A stretch of DNA of 64,000 bases from JBBECJ01 sp963763325 (GTDB lineage: Bacteria > Chloroflexota > Chloroflexia > Thermomicrobiales > CFX8). The stretch lies in assembly GCA_963763325.1 (NCBI GenBank), contig CAVXOL010000024.1, positions 806,001 to 870,000 on the forward strand, in the 5' to 3' direction. Both the position numbers and the translations under genes were made by a program. The notes beneath the pieces were generated by a model. The model saw only the letters and a list, made by a program, of their open reading frames with translations. It searched no databases and was not told the DNA's origin. The stretch's first letter is position 1. Every line of letters begins with the position of its first letter. Positions 34,965 through 42,725 of the stretch are shown here, piece after piece.

Positions 34965-36419
34965 ATGGCATCCACGAAGCAGCAGGCAACCTCGTCGATC
35001 ATCGCTCATACCCCAGGCATCTATTCGCATGTTGTTGACGCGATCGGCAAGACGCCGCTCGTGCGGCTGGATCGTGTCAATCGAGGGAACCCGGCGGCCC
35101 TGGTTGGCAAGCTGGAGATGATGAATCCTGGTGGCTCGGTCAAGGACCGGATCGGTATCCGGATGATCGAGGAGGCCGAGCGCAAGGGCTGGATCAAGCC
35201 GGGCGGGACGATCGTCGAGCCAACCTCGGGCAACACGGGCGTCGGGCTGGCGATGGCGGCGGCGATCAAGGGCTACCGCTGCGTGTTCGTGATGCCGGAC
35301 AAGGTCTCGGGTGAGAAGATCGCACTGTTGCGGGCATACGGTGCCGAAGTGGTGACGACACCGACAAATGTCGAGCGCGATTCGCCGGAATCGTACTACT
35401 CGGTCGCCGACCGGCTGACACGCGAGTTGCCGAACGCCTTCCAGCCGAACCAGTACTTCAACCCGATGAACCCACGCACGCACTACGAATCGACCGGCCC
35501 GGAAATCTGGCAGGGAGACCGACGGCAAGATCACCGCACTTCGTGGCCGGCGTCGGGACTGGCGGAACGATCTCCGGCATCTCGAAGTATCTCAAGGAGC
35601 AGAACCCGGAGATCAAGGTCGATCGGCGCCGATCCGGAGGGGTCGATCTACACCGGCCCGGTGCCGCGCCCGTACAAGGTCGAGGGCGTCGGCGAGGACT
35701 TCTGGCCGGGAACGTTCGACCGCTCGACGGTCGATGAGTTCATCATGGTGACCGACCGCGACTCGTTCGCGGCGGCGCGGAGGGTGACGCGCGAGGAAGG
35801 CATCCTGATCGGTGGCTCGGGCGGGCTGGCCGTCTGGGCGGCGCTCGAGGTGGCGAAGCGCGAGGGACCGGAGGCGCTGGTCGTCGTCCTCTTGCCGGAT
35901 TCAGGTCGTGGCTACCTCTCGAAGCTCTACAACGACGACTGGATGCGCGAGAACGGCTTCCTGTCGCGCTTCTCGCAGGCGCCACGGGCGGGCGATCTGG
36001 TCGCCAACTATCATGACACCGATGTTCCGAGGATCGTCGCCGTCCACGTTGACGACACCGTCGAACGGGCGATCGGACTCTTGCAGGAGTTCAACATCTC
36101 GCAGTTGCCGGTGGTGCGAACGTCCGGCGGTCAGGTTGGGACGTCGATCGAGGTCCACAACATCGCCGGCTCGATCCAGGAACGGACGCTGCTCGACAAG
36201 GTTTTCCGCAGCCCGGAGACCCTTCGCGCCAAGATCTCGACGGTGATGGACGCACCGTTCCCGTTGGTCGATGCCGCCGAGGAGATCGAGCGGGTGTTCC
36301 CGCTGCTCTCGACGGCGGGGGCGTCAGCGGTGCTTGTCCAGCGGACCGGCGCGCTGGTTGGGATTATCACGCGGGCGGATCTGCTGGACTTTGTCGCGAA
36401 TATGAAGAGCGAAGGCTAA
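34965..36419 (+). CDS. Cystathionine beta-synthase/cysteine synthase with CBS pair (internal frame slip)
   Basis: From the ATG at 34965, 484 codons. The PLP Lys lies in NPGGSVKDRIG (about residue 60) and the substrate loop in EPTSGNTGVGLA. CBS domains occupy the C-terminal 130 residues (PRIVAVHVDDTVERAIGLLQEFNISQLPVV onward). Between about 35520 and 35625 the read frame is wrong: the true sequence (ETDGKIT, HFVAGVGTGGTISGISKYLK, EQNPEIKVIGADPEGS) lies in other frames. Three single extra bases, near 35514, 35536 and 35623, restore the frame, so a full-length but locally false protein would be annotated. PLP-fold plus CBS pair is the standard layout for cystathionine beta-synthase. It forms a unit with the metB-like gene. 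Confidence 0.87.
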   Translation: MASTKQQATSSIIAHTPGIYSHVVDAIGKTPLVRLDRVNRGNPAALVGKLEMMNPGGSVKDRIGIRMIEEAERKGWIKPGGTIVEPTSGNTGVGLAMAAAIKGYRCVFVMPDKVSGEKIALLRAYGAEVVTTPTNVERDSPESYYSVADRLTRELPNAFQPNQYFNPMNPRTHYESTGPEIWQGDRRQDHRTSWPASGLAERSPASRSISRSRTRRSRSIGADPEGSIYTGPVPRPYKVEGVGEDFWPGTFDRSTVDEFIMVTDRDSFAAARRVTREEGILIGGSGGLAVWAALEVAKREGPEALVVVLLPDSGRGYLSKLYNDDWMRENGFLSRFSQAPRAGDLVANYHDTDVPRIVAVHVDDTVERAIGLLQEFNISQLPVVRTSGGQVGTSIEVHNIAGSIQERTLLDKVFRSPETLRAKISTVMDAPFPLVDAAEEIERVFPLLSTAGASAVLVQRTGALVGIITRADLLDFVANMKSEG

Positions 36420-36420
36420 T

Positions 36421-36493
36421 CGTGAATCGTGCTGCGCTGGTGAGGGATGAGGCGTTCGCCCTGTCATCCCTCACCAGCACAGCATGATTCACG
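36421..36493. repeat. 30-bp palindrome between the CBS-type and metB-like genes
   Basis: Arms 36421-36450 and 36464-36493 match at 28 of 30 positions with a 13-nt loop. It fills the gap almost completely, ending 20 nt before the GTG of the next gene. It contains GTGAGGGATGA, similar to the GAGGGATGTAGGG units elsewhere. Confidence 0.75.
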
Positions 36494-36512
36494 CTTCACG
36501 AAAGGGCACGAC

Positions 36513-37754
36513 GTGTCGCACATCGACTGGTCGAAAACGCAGTTCGAGACCCGCGCGATCCATGATGGACAGGAGCCGGAGGAGCAGACCGGGGCGGTGA
36601 TCGTTCCGATCTACCAGACGAGCACCTACGCGCAGACCGGGATCGGCGAGCACAAGGGGTTTGAGTACGCGCGGACCGACAATCCGACCCGGAGCGCGCT
36701 CCAGACGTCGATCGCGTCGCTGGAGGGTGGCGAGTGGGGGCTGGCGTATGGGTCCGGGATGGCAGCCATTCAGAACATTCTCTACATGCTGGTGCCAGGC
36801 GACCATGTATTGATGTCGGACGATGCGTATGGCGGCACCTTTCGGCTGATTGACAAAATCTTCGCCCGCTACGGCATCGAGTACTCGATGGTCGATCTGT
36901 CGGACCTGGAGCAGGTGCGCGAGGGACTGCGCGACGATACGAAGATGGTCATCTCGGAGTCGCCGACCAATCCGTACCTGAAGATCGTCGACATCGCCGG
37001 CGTCAGCGCGCTGATGCACGAACGGTATGGCGCTCCGAGTGGTGAGGCGTTGTCGTGGGAAGCCGGGACGCGCGGGTTTGAGTTGACACGTCCGGTTCTG
37101 CTGGTCGACAACACGTTTGCCTCACCGTACCTGCAGACGCCACTCGCACACGGCGCCGACCTCGTCGTCCACTCGGCCACAAAGTATCTTGGCGGTCACT
37201 CAGATGTCGTCCTCGGACTGGTCGTCGGGAACGACGCCAGCATCCAGCGCTTCATGAAGTTCCACCAGAACGCAGCCGGCGCAGTTCCGGGGCCGTTCGA
37301 CTGCTGGCTGGTGCTGCGCGGACTGAAGACGCTCAGCATCCGGATGCGAGAGCACTCCGCCAACGCGATGCGGATTGCCGAGTGGCTCAAGCAGGACCCG
37401 GCGATCAAGGATGTCTACTATCCAGGCTTATCAGACCACCCGAACCACGAGGTCGCCAGGCGGCAGATGCGCGCCTTCTCGGGGATGGTCTCGTTCAGCG
37501 TCCACGGCGGCTGGGAGTCGGCCAGCCGAGTCGTCGCGGCGACGAAGGTGTTCACGCTGGCCGAGAGTCTCGGCGGCGTCGAGTCGTTGATTGAGCACCC
37601 GGGCCAGATGACACACCTCAGCACGGCCGGCTCGAAGGCCGAGGTCGGCGAGGACCTGATCCGGCTGTCGGTCGGCATCGAGCACATCGATGACCTGATC
37701 GCTGACCTCGAACAAGCGCTTGAAGTTGCAGTTCCAGCCGGAGCGCGCGCCTAG
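36513..37754 (+). CDS. Cystathionine gamma-synthase/lyase-type PLP enzyme
   Basis: From the GTG at 36513, with AAAGGG upstream, there are 413 residues. FETRAIHDGQEPEEQTGAVI, YQTSTYAQ, then YARTDNPTR, VDNTFASPYLQTPLAHGADLVVHSATKYLGGHSD (pyridoxal Lys about residue 224) and the C-terminal LIRLSVGIEH are characteristic of the Cys/Met-metabolism PLP family. An insert of about 20 residues (YGAPSGEALSWEAG...) stands between the IVDIAGVSALMHE helix and VDNTF, which most relatives lack. Together with the upstream CBS-type enzyme it would run transsulfuration between homocysteine and cysteine; lyase and synthase directions cannot be told apart from sequence. Confidence 0.88.
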   Translation: MSHIDWSKTQFETRAIHDGQEPEEQTGAVIVPIYQTSTYAQTGIGEHKGFEYARTDNPTRSALQTSIASLEGGEWGLAYGSGMAAIQNILYMLVPGDHVLMSDDAYGGTFRLIDKIFARYGIEYSMVDLSDLEQVREGLRDDTKMVISESPTNPYLKIVDIAGVSALMHERYGAPSGEALSWEAGTRGFELTRPVLLVDNTFASPYLQTPLAHGADLVVHSATKYLGGHSDVVLGLVVGNDASIQRFMKFHQNAAGAVPGPFDCWLVLRGLKTLSIRMREHSANAMRIAEWLKQDPAIKDVYYPGLSDHPNHEVARRQMRAFSGMVSFSVHGGWESASRVVAATKVFTLAESLGGVESLIEHPGQMTHLSTAGSKAEVGEDLIRLSVGIEHIDDLIADLEQALEVAVPAGARA

Positions 37755-37783
37755 AACGCCATAACGACGGTCGACTCAGGGAG

Positions 37784-37859
37784 GGGCCGTGCCTCGTGCC
37801 GTCCCTGCTCCCTACCCTCGCTGCTCGATTCCAGAGAGGGCCGGCACGAGGCACGGCCC
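37784..37859. repeat. Palindrome of the GGCCGTGCCTCGTGCC family
   Basis: GGGCCGTGCCTCGTGCCG (37784-37801) pairs perfectly over 18 bp with 37842-37859 across a 40-nt spacer. It is related in sequence to the 55-bp palindrome at 4941-5117 and follows the metB-like gene, where it may stop transcription. Confidence 0.75.
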
Positions 37860-37914
37860 TTCCTTGACGTGTCAGCGGAGAGTAGCCCGTTCGCCCTAAT
37901 CATTTCTGTCACGC

Positions 37915-37966
37915 TTGCCGGTTTCCACTTGCGTCTGTATACTCGTACACAGTGTACGTACACTGT
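37915..37966 (+). promoter_or_regulatory. Promoter and overlapping palindromic operator of the kinase-like gene
   Basis: TTGCCG (37915-37920), a 17-nt spacer and TATACT (37938-37943) form a strong sigma-70-type promoter. Starting six bases after the -10 is a perfect 18-bp palindrome, ACAGTGTACGTACACTGT (37949-37966), overlapped by a second one, GTACAC-A-GTGTAC (37945-37957). A dimeric repressor, for instance TetR-type, bound here would block the start site; the start codon is at 38000. Confidence 0.6.
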
Positions 37967-37999
37967 TTGACGGGTAGAGCGTGAGGGCCGACGGCAACG

Positions 38000-40288
38000 A
38001 TGGCGGACCCGTATCCACGGCGCATTGGAAGCTACGAGATTCTGGCGCTGATCGGCGACGGCGGTAGTGGTCCGGTGTACCATGGTCTCCATACCCAGCT
38101 TGCCAGGCCCGCGGCGATCAAGGTGTTGCGCGACGATCTGGCTCAGGACCCAAACGTCGTCAGGCGATTTCAGCGCGAGGCGCGCATCGCCGCCCAACTC
38201 CACCACCCCAACATCGTTGAGATCTACGACACCGGCGAACGCGACGGCTTCTACTATATTGCTCGCGGTATGGTCGATGGTGCGTCACTGCGGCAGATCC
38301 TCGATGAGCGCCGCCCCGCGTTTGGCGAGAGCGTCCGTATCGCACGCCAGATCGCCGAAGCCCTCGACCACGCTCACGAACGGGGAGTCATCCACCGCGA
38401 CCTCAACCCGGGTGGGATCATCATTGACCGCCGCAGTCTGGTGACGGTCGTCGACTTCGGGATCGCCGGAGCCGTCGAAGACCTGATCCCGGTGACCGGC
38501 GACACGACAACGATGTCATCGTGGTTCGAGACACCGGCCTATGTCGCTCCGGAGCAGGCGACGGGCCAACCGGCCGTCCCGGCCAGCGATATCTACGCGC
38601 TCGGCGCGATTGTTTACGAGATGCTGACCGGCGAGCCGCCGTTCAGCGGCACCGATCCGCAGGAGTTGCTAGCGTCGCTGCTGCGTGAGACGCCGCCTCC
38701 ACCGTCCGAACGCAATCCGGCCCTGCCGGAAGGCGTCGACGACGTTGTCATGCGGGCGCTCGCCAAGACACCGACGGATCGCTACCCCGCGGCTGCCGAT
38801 TTCATCAGTGACCTGACGCGCGTACTCGGCACCGGCGAGCTGCAGCGCGGTCGGCTCGGAATACCACCGATCGTCCTCGCGGCGACGCCGTCGGACAGTG
38901 CTGCCGAAGAGCAGGTGGCTCCGACCGCAGTGGCAGCGGCGGCGGGCATTCCAGAGCCGATCGTGATCGAGCGGATCGTCTACCGCAGCCGGACGCACGA
39001 GCCAGCCGTCTGGTACGGCGTTGGAACGACGCTGCTGGCGATCGCGCTGTTGCTGAACCTGTTCTGGGACAACGACGATCAGGCACGCGCCGACCTCGTC
39101 CCAATTGCCACCTCAACCAGCCAGATGGGTTCCGTCGACGCAACCTCGACGGCGATGGTGAGCGAGTCTCCGACTGTCACGAGTCCGAGCGTCGTCGAGA
39201 GCCCGACCGTCGCGCCGACCCAGGAAGCAACGACGCCGCCGTCTCCAACTGCGACCATTGCACCGACTGAAACGCCATCGCCAACTGCAACAGCGACACC
39301 ACCACCCCCACCGAGCCTCGCCGGTGGTGGCGATCTGATCCTCTTCAGCAGCTCACGGGACGGTGTGCCAGGCGGGCTGCTCGTCACCTATGCTGACGGT
39401 GGCGAGCAAGTTCCGGTCTTCGAGAGCGGCGCCGGGTTCTCGAATGCCGTCCATTTCGCTCTTTCTCCAGACGGTTCGCTGCTGGCCTTTGCTGCGATTC
39501 CCGACGGCGGCGACGGCCTGGAGATCTTCGTCCTGAACATCGGTGCGAACGCGCGTGCACAGATGACCGACTCGCCGGGCGACGACATGCAGCCGCGTTG
39601 GTCTCCGGATGGGAGTCAGATCGCCTTCATCTCCAACCGTGACGTCAACAGCGAGATCTATGTCATGGCCGCAGATGGCAGCGGCCAGACCAATCTGACG
39701 AACGACGGTGCCGGAGACTACGGTCATGTCTGGTCGCCGGACGGCTCGCAGATCGCCTTTGGCTCGAACCGATCGGGTGACAACGACGTCTTCGTGATGG
39801 ACGCTGACGGGTCGAATCTGGTGAACGTAACCGCCAACGCGGCCGCCGAATGGGGGCCGTCCTGGTCGCCAGACGGCAGCCAGTTGGTATTTGGATCCAA
39901 TCGAGATGGCAATGACGACATATTCATCATGAACGCCGACGGTTCCAACCAGCGCAATCTCACGAACAACCCCGCCGCTGACAACGGCGCCGTCTGGTCG
40001 CCGGATGGAGACTGGATCGCGTTCGCCAGCGATCGCGACGAGTCATCCGACGTGTTCGTGATGACCCCGGATGGCGAAGAGGTCCGCTCGATCGGCGCAA
40101 CGATCGAGCAGGAAGGCGGGCCAACCTGGTCGCCGGACTCAAGTGCGATCGCCTACGTCCAGACGATTGAGGGCAACAGCGACATCTTCATCGCCGCCGT
40201 GGACGAATCGGGCCCTCGCCGCCTGACTGACGATCCCGGCGTCGACGCTGAGCCGATCTGGGTTTCGCTCCCGGCAGGTAATACGTAG
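38000..40288 (+). CDS. Transmembrane Ser/Thr kinase-like protein with extracytoplasmic PD40 propeller
   Basis: A 762-residue protein of PknB layout. The kinase domain (about 11-275) has the G-loop GDGGSG (19-24), AAIK with Lys41, DFG at 152-154 and APEQA. The catalytic loop reads HRDLNPGG (132-139) where HRD(L/I)KPxN is standard: the loop Lys and the Mg-binding Asn are replaced by Asn136 and Gly139, so catalysis may be weak or absent. One membrane helix (about 336-356, WYGVGTTLLAIALLLNLFW) is followed by a Thr/Pro-rich linker to about 445. At least six PD40 blades then face outside, for example RWSPDGSQIAFIS, VWSPDGSQIAFGS and SWSPDGSQLVFGS. It is inferred to sense an external ligand. The next gene converges. 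Confidence 0.85.
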   Translation: MADPYPRRIGSYEILALIGDGGSGPVYHGLHTQLARPAAIKVLRDDLAQDPNVVRRFQREARIAAQLHHPNIVEIYDTGERDGFYYIARGMVDGASLRQILDERRPAFGESVRIARQIAEALDHAHERGVIHRDLNPGGIIIDRRSLVTVVDFGIAGAVEDLIPVTGDTTTMSSWFETPAYVAPEQATGQPAVPASDIYALGAIVYEMLTGEPPFSGTDPQELLASLLRETPPPPSERNPALPEGVDDVVMRALAKTPTDRYPAAADFISDLTRVLGTGELQRGRLGIPPIVLAATPSDSAAEEQVAPTAVAAAAGIPEPIVIERIVYRSRTHEPAVWYGVGTTLLAIALLLNLFWDNDDQARADLVPIATSTSQMGSVDATSTAMVSESPTVTSPSVVESPTVAPTQEATTPPSPTATIAPTETPSPTATATPPPPPSLAGGGDLILFSSSRDGVPGGLLVTYADGGEQVPVFESGAGFSNAVHFALSPDGSLLAFAAIPDGGDGLEIFVLNIGANARAQMTDSPGDDMQPRWSPDGSQIAFISNRDVNSEIYVMAADGSGQTNLTNDGAGDYGHVWSPDGSQIAFGSNRSGDNDVFVMDADGSNLVNVTANAAAEWGPSWSPDGSQLVFGSNRDGNDDIFIMNADGSNQRNLTNNPAADNGAVWSPDGDWIAFASDRDESSDVFVMTPDGEEVRSIGATIEQEGGPTWSPDSSAIAYVQTIEGNSDIFIAAVDESGPRRLTDDPGVDAEPIWVSLPAGNT

Positions 40289-40292
40289 GAGA

Positions 40293-40374
40293 AACCCCTC
40301 CCCAACCCCTCCCTTGAAAGGGAGGGCTTTGGCAGCACGCATCGAAAAGCCCCTCCCTTTTCAGGGGAGGGGTT
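40293..40374. repeat. Imperfect palindrome AACCCCTCCCC family
   Basis: AACCCCTCCCC (40293-40303) pairs with GGGGAGGGGTT (40364-40374); inside it the units CCCCTCCCTT and AAAGGGAGGG also mirror each other. It lies between the stop codons of converging genes and probably ends transcription in both directions. Confidence 0.65.
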
Positions 40375-40375
40375 G

Positions 40376-41047
40376 TCACACACCAAATAACTCCGGCAGA
40401 TCCGCGACACTCTGCAGCAGATGCGTATGGCGAGTGATGCCGAGCGTCTCGACGCCATGCGCGCCGCTGAGGACGCCGATCACCCAGCCAGCGCGGGCGT
40501 TTGTTCCGGCCTGGAGATCGAGAGGAGTGTCGCCGACGGCGGCAACGGTGGCGGCATTGTGGACTCCAAGCCGCGTCATCGCGTGATAGATGATCGCCGG
40601 GGACGGGCGTCCGGCGGCGACATCATTGCCCGCGATCGTCAGGTCGAACTGGTCTCGCCAGCCGAGCCGGTCCAGCAGCAGATCGACGAGCGGACGATCG
40701 AATCCGCTCGCGAGCGCGACGAGGATGCCGGATTCGCGTAACTCGCGAGCGGCTGCTCCCGCTCCCGGAACTTCCTGGACCGGGCCGTTGCCATACTCCT
40801 CGCGCAGCGCGGACTCGAAGGCTGCCAGCGCCTGACCCGCCACCTCGCGAGCATCATCCACAGGTCGGTTGCGTGCCGCCAGCTCTTCGAAGACGGCCCG
40901 CTTGTTTGCTCCGCGCCGCGCCGCGATATCGTCGTCGTCCGCCTCGATCCCGAATGCTGCGAACGCCTGGCGATAGGCTGTAACGACAGCCCCCTCCTCC
41001 AGAAACATCGTCCCAGCGAAATCCGCGACCAGCAGCTTTGGCTGCAT
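40376..41047 (-). CDS. HAD-superfamily hydrolase, phosphonatase-like
   Basis: From the ATG at 41047, with GGAGGACAGG upstream, there are 223 residues. The family's motif I reads VADFAGTMF in place of DxDGT, so the second Asp is an Ala; motif II is ALASGFDR and motif IV is VAAVGDTPLDLQAG. The cap contains DDDDIAARRGANKRAVFEEL, typical of the phosphonoacetaldehyde hydrolase/phosphoglycolate-phosphatase-like group. Loss of the usual second Asp in motif I is normal in true phosphonatases (where Ala is found), which supports that branch. The substrate is unknown. It is divergent from the sigma factor gene. Confidence 0.75.
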   Translation of the reverse strand: MQPKLLVADFAGTMFLEEGAVVTAYRQAFAAFGIEADDDDIAARRGANKRAVFEELAARNRPVDDAREVAGQALAAFESALREEYGNGPVQEVPGAGAAARELRESGILVALASGFDRPLVDLLLDRLGWRDQFDLTIAGNDVAAGRPSPAIIYHAMTRLGVHNAATVAAVGDTPLDLQAGTNARAGWVIGVLSGAHGVETLGITRHTHLLQSVADLPELFGV

Positions 41048-41195
41048 CAACCTGTCCTCCCAGCATGATCCCGCCCCTGCCGGACGCTTCTTCAATCGTG
41101 ATACGGTACCGCAGAAGCCCGGAACCATCCATTCGACCAGGTGAGTGCGTAGTACATCGCGAAGTGGAAACGCGGATCGGGGTGGGAGAAGCACC

Positions 41196-41849
41196 GTGCC
41201 GGCAATGCTGATGACTGTTCCGGACGACCGGGCAGGTCAACATCTGGCGCTCAATATGGCGAAGGTGAGCGCACTCACCGACGCCGAGCTGATGGAGCGT
41301 GTCCGGCGCGGGGATCAGGCCGCGCTGGCTGCCCTCTACGACCGCTATGCCGGATTGATCCTGACGGTGGCACTTCGAGTTGTTGGCGACCGGGAGCTTG
41401 CGGAAGAAGTCATGCAGGACAGCTTCCTGCGTGTCTGGAACGCGTCGGACACCTATCGCGCCAGTCGTGGACAGGTGTCGGGTTGGCTGATCGGGATCAC
41501 CCGCAACCGCGCGATCGACATGCTGCGCAGCCGTCAGCACAAGGCGCGCCTCCGTGAGCGGACACCGCTGCCGGAACCGGGAGACGAGGACCGCTTTGGT
41601 GTCTCGGACGAGACCGACGCGGTCGTCACTCGCCAGGCAGTCGCCGATGCGCTGTCTGGTCTCTCGATGGCGCAACGACAGGTTGTCGAGCTGGCGTATT
41701 ACGGCGGGATGTCGCAATCGGAGATCGCACGCCAACTCGGCGAGCCGCTCGGGACGATCAAGTCGCGGACTCGTGTTGCAATGGAACATCTGAGGATCGC
41801 GCTTCGCCCACACTTTACGCCGAACGACGAGAGTGAAAGCCGTTCATGA
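41196..41849 (+). CDS. ECF-type RNA polymerase sigma factor, SigK/RskA system
   Basis: From the GTG at 41196, with GGGAGAAG upstream, there are 217 residues. Region 2 spans LMERVRRGDQAALAALYDRYAGL to AEEVMQDSFLRVWN with GQVSGWLIGITRNRAIDMLRSRQHK; region 4 is LSMAQRQVVELAYYGGMSQ followed by SEIARQLGEPLGTIKSR. The length and the linked RskA-type gene place it in the SigK-like ECF group. Its stop overlaps the anti-sigma start by four bases. No additional sensor gene is adjacent. Confidence 0.9.
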   Translation: MPAMLMTVPDDRAGQHLALNMAKVSALTDAELMERVRRGDQAALAALYDRYAGLILTVALRVVGDRELAEEVMQDSFLRVWNASDTYRASRGQVSGWLIGITRNRAIDMLRSRQHKARLRERTPLPEPGDEDRFGVSDETDAVVTRQAVADALSGLSMAQRQVVELAYYGGMSQSEIARQLGEPLGTIKSRTRVAMEHLRIALRPHFTPNDESESRS

Positions 41850-42595
41850 GCATTCCGCACGAAACCCTTCAAGTCGATCTTCCAGCCTACGCCCTCGGAG
41901 TGCTCGAACCACCGGCAACGACGCGACTCGAGCGTCACCTCGGCGAATGTGCTGAGTGCCGGAGGCTGTTGCATGAGTACGAGGAGGTCATGCGCCTCCT
42001 GCCGCTGGGCCTTCCACAGACCCAGCCATCGCCAACCTCCCGCCGAGAGCTGTTCGATCGTGTCCGGATCGACGAGACGGCGTCCAGGCGCCGGTCGGCC
42101 CAACGCTGGTGGCCGAGGATACGCCTCCACGCGCTGACGGCCATGGTAGTCGTGGCGATCGTGGTCGGGAGCGCACTGGTCTGGACGCTTTCAGATGAGG
42201 GCGACGGCGAAGATGCCGCTGCCATCGTCGAGGATCTCCGGGAAGACGAGGATACGCAGATCATCCCAATGCTTGGCTCGGAGGCCGCCCCGCAGGCCGT
42301 CGCCCAGCTATTCTTTCAGCCGGGCCGGACGCGAGCGGGACTGGTTGTGAGCGGTCTTCCGCCGCTGCCTGATGACCGCGACTATCAGCTCTGGTTCGTC
42401 CAGCCCGACGAGAAACGCCATGATGGCGGTGTCTTCGATGTCGATGCTGGCGGTCAGGCAATGGTCGTCGTCGACGCCCCTGCTGACTATGCTCCCGGCT
42501 GGCGCTGCGGTGTCACGGAGGAACCCGCCGGTGGCAGCGAGGAACCAACCGGACAGAACGTCATGCGTGGCGCCTACGAAGAGTACGAATGGTAG
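41846..42595 (+). CDS. RskA-family anti-sigma factor with zinc-binding motif
   Basis: A 249-residue membrane protein overlapping the sigma gene at ATGA. The cytoplasmic part has an HxxxCxxC zinc motif (His31, Cys35, Cys38 in RHLGECAECRRLL). One membrane helix is near 94-113 (LTAMVVVAIVVGSALVWTL). The outer domain contains QLFFQPGRTRAGLVVSGLPPLPDDRDYQLWFV, the typical RskA anti-sigma K module. The protein would hold the ECF factor until regulated proteolysis releases it. Confidence 0.88.
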   Translation: MSIPHETLQVDLPAYALGVLEPPATTRLERHLGECAECRRLLHEYEEVMRLLPLGLPQTQPSPTSRRELFDRVRIDETASRRRSAQRWWPRIRLHALTAMVVVAIVVGSALVWTLSDEGDGEDAAAIVEDLREDEDTQIIPMLGSEAAPQAVAQLFFQPGRTRAGLVVSGLPPLPDDRDYQLWFVQPDEKRHDGGVFDVDAGGQAMVVVDAPADYAPGWRCGVTEEPAGGSEEPTGQNVMRGAYEEYEW

Positions 42596-42725
42596 GTCGC
42601 CAGCCTGCTCAGATGCGTAACTCACAGCGACAATCTGCCGTGCACAGCCAGTTCGCCTGGGAATGCCTTACAATGTACCCATCTACCTCATGTAACGATC
42701 CGCGACCTGGCAGGAAGGGACGAGC

